In this document: piece by piece, positions 1 through 9,700 of the stretch | How positions within the stretch are numbered: position 1 is the first letter of the stretch | How the letters are laid out: every line of letters starts with the position of its first letter | DNA from: Phoronis ovalis | Lineage: Eukaryota; Phoronida; Phoronidae | DNA: 11,006 nucleotides | NCBI GenBank assembly: GCA_028565635.1 | Contig: JAOXYB010057356.1 | Coordinates: 1-11,006 of the forward strand | Direction of reading: 5' to 3' | The notes under the pieces: generated by a model | Seen by the model: only the letters and a program-made list of their open reading frames with translations | Databases searched by the model: none | Told to the model about the DNA's origin: nothing | Translations under genes and position numbers: made by a program

Positions 1-103
1 TGTGAGTTAGAGCCAGTAGAAAGAGCTGAAATACTAAGAGAACAGGTGGCAGCCATGCAGAGACAAATTACTGATCTTAAACTGCAAGCACTCGAACAAC
101 AAG
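1..103 (+). CDS. SYNE1: Nesprin exon 1 of window (5' truncated), helical Gln-rich segment
   Basis: Frame 1 is open from the first base and encodes residues 1-34 of the window protein, starting CELEPVERAEILREQ and ending LKLQALEQQ. The exon ends at a strong donor (AAG|GTAAGA at 104), leaving one base of a split codon (phase 1). The residues look amphipathic and coiled-coil-like, rich in Glu, Gln, Arg and Leu, but carry no diagnostic tryptophan. The true 5' boundary lies at or before base 1. The assignment rests on continuity of the frame into exon 2 rather than on recognised homology. Confidence 0.75.
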
Positions 104-3100
104 GTAAGACACCAATTATCAAACCATAATGACAAAGATGGATATTTAGATAACTGCAGTTCCCGCTGTTTCTAATGAGATTGAACCTTTTCATAATGCA
201 TTTAACTGGAAATATAATTGAAAGATTATTCAGAATCGCCACAAATTACAGCAGTAGACGTTTAACAATAGAAAGAACAATAATGATTTACCGATATTTA
301 ACGGACAAATTGTATTGTTACTTGTAAATGAAATCTCTCCTTTAATATTTGACTAAATAGTACATTATATTATAAGCACTCTTGTCACCAGAGCTTGTTT
401 CCTCAGTATTACTAATTATAACGCTGTATTGCAGGAAAATTACGGGATGCTCAGAAAGAGGCTGAGAGGAAACAAGACCTGGATTCATCATTGTCAGGGT
501 CAATGGAATACCTGCCAGATACGCATGAAGCTATGTCGACACCACAACTTGCTCAACTTACTGCTAAGAAAGTGGCTGAACAACAACAGTTGCAACAAGG
601 TATGAAACAGGGGAGATAACTTAAGTATTGGTTAGTTCTTTATCTGCAGCATTTGTCCTATTGGTTTGTTCCTAGTGCGAGTGAATTCATCTACTGGTTG
701 TTTGTGACCTTAGAAGCTCTTACAGAATAGCTAAATTTGTATTCTAATATGTTCAAAACTAGCTATTTTACCTGTGACCGTCCAGCAAAGTTGGGTGTTG
801 AAATTAGTAACAGTATGATTGTAGAGCTAGAAGAAATAAAAATAATTCAAAACACGAGCTTAAGCTATAGGATATTAATAATTAGGAGGAACTAACCAAA
901 AATACAGTCACATGTTGCAGGCTATATTATTATATGTAGTGTTTTCTGCTTTCTCTTCTGTACAAACATTTAGAAGTCTCAAGCTACAGTAAAAAAATCA
1001 TCAAACAGTGTAGTTATTTAAGATGAATGTGCCTTATAATAGCACGTTATGACACTGTATTCATAGGTTTGGAATCTGACTTGGACGCTCATTCGAAGTT
1101 AATGCAGTCCTTATCAGTGGACACGCAAGACAAAGACTTTTCTCAAGGTCAAGGATCTCCGACAACTGCCAATGTGCAAGCTGGATGGCACAAATTATCC
1201 AGGCAAGCTTCACAGAAAAAGTTACAAGGACAGGAGAATATAGAGAAATCGCCAAAAGTAGGAAGAAAAGGATCTGCTTATGAGGCACAAATTGCTCCGA
1301 CAGACAGTGTAAGGACATCTGTGAAAGAGATTGAAAACTGCTTACAAAGCTTGAAACAGATTCCATCGCATTGTAAAAATTCACTGAAAACCCAATGTGC
1401 TAGTTTACAGCAGAGATATCAAAACACGTTAGAGGGTGTTACAAACTGGCTCGATAATGTAGACGCTCAAATGTTTGAAGTAGATCCTGGCAAAACTCCT
1501 GAACAGCTACTGGACGATAATAAAGCATTGAACGATGGTTTGAAATCCATGATAAAAGAAGTTGAGGAATTGCAGTCGTTGGCACCACAAATATTACAGC
1601 ACGTAGATACCCAGTCAAAGCCTCTGATCAGGCAGACATTGGCTGACCTAGATGAAAGACTGAGAACTATGGAGTTACAGGCACGTCTGCAAGAAAATGA
1701 ACTGATGGATACGCATAAAGTCTGGAAACAGTATCAGGTTTGTGGCTGTTTGAAAAGATGGAATAAATTCAGTGAATATAAATTTAGAAACTGAATCTTA
1801 CTCCAACGATGTGCTGCTTAAAGAAAGACTCGGTTTTAGATTTATTTTATGTTGGATTAATTATCTCACTGAATTGATATTTCATCAAATGAATATTCAT
1901 TCTCAGATGATATAATAATTTCCTTTCAACAAAAGGATCTATGAATATTCATCTATGAATAGCTATTCATAGATCTCTTATATCTCGACTTTTCTAAGGT
2001 TATCAATAACTTTAGGAAAGTCGAGGCATAAGAAATCATCCATCAGTGTTTAATTTCTGCATAGCCTTCAGTATTATCAAAGTTATTGTAGTTATAGTTT
2101 GACATTAATAATTACTACTTGCTTCAAATTTTATCCCGTTTCGTAGATTTTGTAAGTAATTAAATTTGTACGTATCCAATGCTCTACTTATGTCAAATCA
2201 GCAGTTCCAAAAAGAAATTAGTCACAATCAGTTAATTATTAATTAAATATGTAGTTTTTATATGATTCTAATCTGTGGTTGCACAGAGTCACTTGCATGC
2301 AAACACATAAAATCACTTCTGGAAATAATATAAATAAAAAATCACTTATTCCAGTCACAAATTGATACACTACACTCCAAGCTGCAAGATGCTAAAACAG
2401 AATGCACTGCTTTATCACCAGATGGCAGCATAGGCAAACAAATGGCTGACACAAAGGTTAGTAATTATAACTACAGTAACTCTATTTATGAGAGTCTGCT
2501 TGGCTTGTTGCACAAAGCTTCCGTAGTACAAACAGTACACTTAATTTAAATGAATAATAACTGAGTGTTTAATGTTTTGGTTTATATGATGTACATATAG
2601 AATCCTTTCTAACACTTGAAGTTGTCGCTGAATGTTTGGCCTGCTACAGTTTCAGTACGCAGTACATTTTATGTATTTTTATTTTGTTCTATGTTCTCTT
2701 CTATTAGAATCTTGAAGAAAAGTTAAAATCTTATGAGGGTCAGTTACGTTTCCTTACAAAGAAGGCTGATGAGTTACAGAATCAGGATCCTAGATATGCT
2801 TCCCTTACCACTGAACTTGTGACAGTTCAGACATTATGGCAAGAACTACTGGGACAGGTAAGAGGAAACTGAAACTATTGTACTTGATTGTACTTCATTA
2901 CTTTTTGCTTAGTTTATATTTTACTAGCACGTCATTGTTTTATTGTGACATCACTATTCCATTAAATATATCATGAATCACATGCACAATAACCCAAACG
3001 TGTCTTTACTTCACCAGAGTTATGAGTTGCGGCTGTGACGACCCAAACGTTTTTAATGTCATTGTTTGTTTCTTACGCCTCCAGCAATCTATTAATTGTT

Positions 3101-6100
3101 ATGTTATAAAGAAGTTTTCATTTTCATTCATAATCCCGCCATTGCTTATCGTTCTTGTGTATAGGTTTCCGAGAAGAAGTCTGCTTTGCATTGTGCGACA
3201 ACCAACCAGAGTCAGTATGAGAAGATGATTGAAGAATATGCGGAATTCGTTGAAACAGCTGAACAGAAACTGAAGTCTGACACCATATCAGCTTCGGATA
3301 TGAGTCACCTGAGAAAACAACTCAAAGCTCACAAGGTATTTTATCATCTAATGTTTAAATATGTTTTTTAAACGTTTCCGTTCGTCAGAATTTCGAAAAG
3401 TATGCTTTAGCTTTTAGCATAGTATAATTAAGAAACTGTAATTCTAAGCAAAATTTATTATTTTCCTCTCATAATTGTAAACATTTGAAAAAAGTATGAG
3501 TTTGGCCTTTAGCAGCTGTATATCGTGAACATCTTTTTCCTAAGGAGTTCACACTTTGGTTTTAATCTGTGTCCAGTTGCGTTTAATAATTAACAAGGAA
3601 TCAGTTTGCTGGTGTGCATACTTCTTGCTTTTTTTACATGAACAAGTTGTTTTGTAGGAGTTCTTCAGTGGCTTAGACAGTCACAAGGCTACATTGGATG
3701 CTTTAGCTAAGAAAGTTGACCCGGTTACTAAACAAAAATACAACACCCTTCATACCAGGCTCAGTGGTTTAACTGTCATCATTCAAGACCGCGCTAATCT
3801 AAAAGGTCAAAAGATGGAACAGTTGCTCCATCAGTGGTCTCAGTTTAACAGCGAGTTCAATGAGTCTGAGATGTTACTCCAACGTTTAGAACACCAAGTT
3901 CCTCCGGCACAGCAAGATGAGCCAATTGAAGAAATCCAACGAAAAGTTAATCAGTATCACTCCCTCCAGGGGGCGCTTAATGAGGAAAAAGCTACAATGT
4001 ATCAGATTGTGGATAAAGGCCGTCAACTGTTGAAAAGTGTTGTCTGTCCTTCTATTGAGACTCAAGTCACTGAGTATGCAGAAGATTGGGTCAGTCTGAA
4101 TAACAAAGTGGCTAAAGAACTACAGAGGTAAATAACTTAAATATTCAGAATAGCCAGGAAACTGGGAAGGATGGGTTATTCTGTAAAATGGGAAAATTGT
4201 TTTAGAATGGAAAGATGTGTTATTTTGTACAAAGACACATTATTTTATAAAATTGGAAAGATTTCTTATTTTGAAAAAAACTTGAATTTGTTTTGTCTCT
4301 ATTAAGTCTATTAAAACATTTACCGAGAAGTGTATTTTAGTGTAAGAAATAATGAAATATTTGACTATTTAAGCCAGCACCTTCCATTGTGTAAGCCATG
4401 TGTGTATGTTGTTTTCATACAAACTGCTTATTTTTTTAGTTTGGAGTCCGTGGTTGATCAGTGGGAAAGATTTGAACAGGACGCAGCGCTTATAAACAAC
4501 TGGTTATCATTAGCTTTAACCCGATTAGCAGAATTAGGTCAACTTAATGAACAGGATCTTCAAGATGTGTCAGCAATCAGGGAGAAGATTGACAAATTCC
4601 TGGTAATCCATCAAAATAGGGGGAATAAACTTAATAAGTAGTTGTAGATATGTAGATGAGCCTATTACATTGTGGTTATAGCCTTCATCCTCAGGCCTTA
4701 AGACCAGTTATATTTGAAAATGCAGTGAGAGTTCATATTTAAGGCAGTACAGTCATTTATTGCCTTGCAGCTTGCTCATTTAATTTGTGTGATGTATTCC
4801 ATTTGGAAAAAATGGGGATATGAAACCCTTAAGTCCCTCTTTTGCTTAATGCTTCACACAAACTATAACGTGCTTTTTGTGTTTCTTAGGAATTCCGAAA
4901 AGAAGTTGAAAACCAGGTTCTACCGAAATCACGCGTCACAAATCTAGGTCAACAGCTTCTACGAACTCATAAAACTAACTCGGCAGATATTCATCGACGA
5001 TTAGATGACATTGAACACCAGTGGCTTCAGTTAATGTGTCAAATACCGAACTATGAGGAACAGTTACACTCGGCACAGATGGAGCTGTTGCCATCAAGAC
5101 AAGCTCTTGCTGAACTGCTGTTGTGGATAGAGGGAATACGTAAAGTACTAGATGAGGATAAGAATAAAGGCGTGGAGAACTTGATGGAGGCAGAGCTCAT
5201 GTTGCAGAAATATAAGGTGACCTAAATGTAGTGTAATTATGTCATTATATTTAGGAAGTATCTGGTAAATTAATGTTACATTCTTGTCCGTGTTAATGGT
5301 AAATTTTCATTTAATAGAGAGTGCAGAAATTGTGAGGAGATTTTTAGTACAACTGAAGAAACCTGAAGTTACTTTAATTTGGGAAATGTACAAGTTTGTT
5401 TAATTTTTTTGTTTTCTGCTAATTAATGATACTGTATCTTAACCCATGTAACAAAGTTTGATCTGTCAAAAATATAGATATTAGTTAATTTGGGATGTGA
5501 AGAAAAATTTATTCTGCCGTGCTGAAACCGTTTTTCATGTTATCTTTTACAGGGATTCAAGATCGATCTTGGTAATAAGCAGCTAACTGTTGATTTTGTC
5601 AACCAATCGGTGCTTCAGATGAGTCAAGAAAAAGGACGCCGTGGAGAGAAGACTGACTTTGCTGAAAACTTAGGTCTGATGAACAAACAATGGCAGGCTG
5701 TATCTAGCGATATCGCGGAGAAAATAAAAAGTTTGGAGATGTTGCAAATAAAATGGGAGGAGTACGAAAGAGCAGTGAAATCTCTACTCGCCTGGTTTGA
5801 TGATCAGGAGAGAAGAGTGAAGAAATATCATCGTATTGGTCATGAAGTGTCAGTACAGCATGCACTTAAAGAATGCAAGGTTAGTGAATGTAGTTTTGAC
5901 TGTATTTTTACAGTTTAGTTCTTGGAACACATGGTTATAGGTGACATTGAGATTAAAATGTTGAAATACTTTACAAGTTTTCAGCTATAAAATTGTGTTT
6001 TGAAACACACTCAAAAAAATTGCCACTCTTCTGCAAAGCTATTATTGCATATTAAATGTTCTATGATTTTATAGGTTTTGCAAGAGCAGTTGAAGAAGAA

Positions 6101-6719
6101 GGAAGATGAGATAGAATCTGCTAAGAATTGTGGGGTAGCTGTCTCGTCATCGCCTCTCAGTGCGTCGTCCAGCCAGAAAACTGTCAAAACTACAATTGAT
6201 AAGATAAACCAACGATGGGCTAGCTTAGATCACCAGGTGAGACATTCACTCGGGTAATGTTTGTTGTCAAAACTGATTTCAGTATTCACCACTAAGTTCT
6301 CCAGAAACGTCCAAGAGTGCAACACTCCATGTAGTTTCACACATATTGCAGTATTGAAGTTGTTAGATGCTCTTCGAAATGTGCAACAGTTGGTCATATT
6401 CTGAGTCCAGCCATGTCATTTTGGTTAGGTAATTAAATCTCTGTTTATCTTGCAGGTGACCCAGTTACATAACAGTCTTGAGGATATCCTCCGTCACTGG
6501 GATCGTTACCATCAGGCGTTACAAACCGTTAGCCATGTCCTGACAGAGGCAGAGTACGCGCTCGGCCGTTATCAACATGTTAGCGGAGACGTGGAGTCTT
6601 TCAGGAACATTGTCTTTAAACTCAGAGTACGTTCCAAAATTATATTTACTTAAGCGGAAAAAGTGTATCAGATTTGAGAGCTCAAATGAACGTAAGGACT
6701 GAGTTTCCTCAGTAGTATG

Positions 6720-6753
<34 letters not shown>

Positions 6754-9700
6754 TAATATGATTATAATCACAATGTAAGTAATACTAATTTCCGCAGAGA
6801 GTTGATTAATGTTTAGATTTGGCAGAAGAATATGATTTTCTCTCAATCTAACTGTTTGGTTTAACACATACATTTTTGTACCCTTTGCTGCCTTGCCATT
6901 TAGTTTGATTGTAACTAGTTTGACATTAATTTGTTCATTTAACAGGGCATGCAGGCAGAGTTTGATAACCAGAATGATACACTGAAGCAGTTTGACACTT
7001 TAGCATCTCATCTTATTCATGTTTGTGAACCTTTAGTCAGCCAAGGTCTACAGAAAACTGTCTCTGATATCAAAAACAGGTAATTTAAATAATAGTTAAT
7101 TTATCGTAAAGCATTGCCTGACAGTATATATATAGATTTAAATGTATCTGTTTCAATAGTCAAATATTCATTACTTATACATGTATGTATATGTCTATAT
7201 AACAACTCTTATCCAGTACATTGTGAGTAATAGTAATTAATAAGCAGCTAGTGAGATGCTGAACAGCAACAGACTTGAAGTATTATATTATTCTTCAGGT
7301 TTATTATGTGTAGGGACATAGGCGTTACATGAATGTTACAATGTTGTCATATCATTTGCGTTTGCTGTTTTCAGATGGAATAATGCCAGCGTACAATATC
7401 ACAATAAGATCACAAAGTTCCAGCAAAGTCTGGATACCTGGGAGCAGTATGAGGCTGATTATGATACAGCATTCAAATGGATGAATGGTAAAGAGAAAGT
7501 GTGCGCCAAACTTCTGCTGCTCAGAGATGATACACAGAACAAACCTAAACATGTAGCTGAAGCCAAGGTCAGTGTGTAGCTAAAGCCACGGTCAGTGTGT
7601 ACTGTAGTTTAATGTATTAGCTAAATCTTATATGGAATCTTAGCTTTCAATATTAGAACATAGGTTTTGGTCTTCTCTCTAGATCGTCCTCATTCTATTC
7701 TGATTTGGGATAGATAGATTTGGCAAAGAGACTTCTAAGTATTGTCGTGAATCAGAGGCAGATGTTGTAAAAATAATGAACGCTTTCTATTAAAAGTTAA
7801 ATTAAATTTAATACTTTTTGACTAAAATATGGAAAGTAAACTCTTTTTTTATTAATGAAAAAAATTATAAACATTATAAAATTGAATGATGGAAGCCTGG
7901 AATTAAATATAAAATTTTGCTAAGTATTATCCAATTGTGTCACAACTGTGTCATTGGGATAAAACTATATACACTAACATCAAAGGTGTTTTGTAAGGCT
8001 TGATGATATTTAACCATAACAAGAACTCAGATATAAAGCTGCCTTTGATGCAAAGGGTAATGGTATCGTTTTATTGTTTTTATTTTAGCAATTGCAGGAA
8101 GATCTGGAGCATTACCAAATCAACATCCAATCCCTGAATCAGCTGAGTGACCAACTGACCAGTCGCATGGACAATGCAACAGTCATCAATTTAACATCCA
8201 GAGACACAGAGCTCAATCAGAAACTTCTCAGCCTGCGTCAGACAGTCGGCAAACTTGTGCAAAGTCTAAATTCTGATATTGTTCAACAAAAGAAATTCAA
8301 TGAAGCTTGTGAAGTAGTAGAAGAATTCTTAGAAACCTCAGAAACTGCATTGGCAAGTAGTGATCCAGGGAAAAACGCGGATCAGCATTCATTGCGTGAA
8401 AGTTTGGATCAATTGAAAACTTTGGCTGTACAGTTTACAAACAACCAAAGTCACCTGGATGCTGTCAATGATATGGGATATAGACTGTCACTGAATGAGA
8501 ACGATTCTGACAAGCTGAAGACACTGAATCAAAAATGGCAAAAACTGTATGCAGATATTGCAGCCAGGCTGCGCTGTGTTCAGGGACATTTATTGCTACA
8601 GCAGAGTTTTCATCAGAAGTGTGAGTCGTGGATGACATTCCTGGCTCAAACTGAACAGAATCTAGCTGTAGACATCGCTGGTAATTACGAGGGATTAACA
8701 GAGCAGCAGAAAACATATGAGGTGAATAAATTATGTATTTTTAAAAATTCATTTCTGTAGTTTATTTCTTTAATAATGAACAAATCAAGTTCTCTAAATT
8801 CTCTCTAAAAGGTATTTGAAGTCAAAGTCTGTCTTGTAAACCTAGTTTCATCTTGTCTAGAATTCTGTAATTAAAATAAATATTAATCGTTCTTGCAGGT
8901 ATTCCAAGCAGAAATTTATAGCAGACAACAAATTCTTCATTCCATTATCAATGATGGCCACAGAATGATGCAAGATTCAGATTTTGAAAACAAAGCAGAG
9001 TTCCAGAGAAAACTCACCCTGTTGGACAAACAGTGGCAGAGTGTCACTAAAAGAGCCAATCAGAGAAAGGCTATTATAGATGATAATATTGATCAGTGGC
9101 AGACATATAGGAAGTTGAAAGAGAATTTATTGAGATGGCTGAAGGAGGTTGATGAAGGTCTGAAAGTGTTTGATGTGGCCACCTTGTCACTACACAGAGT
9201 ACGGTCATTACTGGAACATACAAAGGTATGCCAGAAATTCTTTATATTAACATCAGCTTTAAGTTTGCAATATCTAATAGCTGTTGACTATTCACAAAGG
9301 CAACTACACAGTTGCAGATTAAAATGTGTAAATAATCCTACGAAAAAGATGAATTCATAAAATACAGATAAACTGTACTTCTCCAATTCAATTAGCTGCA
9401 GTAATTGTGATGAAAAAGATCACAATCGATACAGCTTTCAACTTGTTTCAAGATTTTGCATCTGTATTTTCGATCCCTTTTATGATCTTTTTTTGCACTT
9501 AGGCTGTCCATAAGGACATTGGACATCATGAGACAGTTTATCACAAGGTTCAGGAAGCAGGACGATTGTTGATGCATATCTCAGACAGTGATGCTGAGAA
9601 ACAGATTCAAGGTGATCTCAGTGATCTTCAACAACACTGGTTCCAGGTACAGTAGTTTTCAAGAAATCTATTGGTGAATACATAAATCAATGAATACACT

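Larger units (their letters stand above)
1867..2048. mobile_element. Candidate foldback/MITE-like element in intron 3
   Basis: Seen: CACTGA at 1867-1872 begins an approximately 17-bp imperfect inverted repeat (1867-1883) paired with 2032-2048, which ends TCAGTG; the arms differ by one substitution and two single-base gaps. Inside are a 14-bp perfect palindrome (1888-1901) flanked by TCATC/GATGA, a 24-bp perfect palindrome (1951-1974), and a long hairpin (1972-2037). The flanks, TTAATTATCT before and TTAATTTCT after (2050-2058), resemble an imperfect target duplication. Inference: a short non-autonomous foldback transposon or MITE. No transposase is present, the flank similarity is in AT-rich sequence, and I cannot see whether other copies exist in the genome. 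Confidence 0.42.
1738..2354 (+). other. Intron 3 (617 bp, phase 0), longest intron
   Basis: GT-AG intron with an unusual donor, GTTTGT, and a usable acceptor, TTATTCCAG. It is the longest intron in the window and holds a palindrome-rich, foldback element-like block at about 1867-2048, annotated separately. The remainder is AT-rich sequence with no coding potential that I can see. Confidence 0.8.

Noticed and set aside
3022-3228. Open frame spanning intron 5 and exon 6 start (ATG at 3022)
   Set aside because: The hydrophobic run it predicts arises from T-rich acceptor sequence. It is out of frame with the spectrin-repeat reading, which starts exactly after the AG at 3164.
4765-4947. Open frame crossing the intron 8/exon 9 boundary
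   Set aside because: It reads exon 9 in the wrong frame; the nesprin frame gives helix B of repeat 5 and is open to the donor at 5217.
8089-8097. Alternative acceptor nine bases into exon 15 (ATTGCAG)
   Set aside because: It is in frame and would drop Q-L-Q, but the upstream TTTTTATTTTAG has the stronger pyrimidine tract and gives the recurrent 211-codon two-repeat length. Both could be used at low level.
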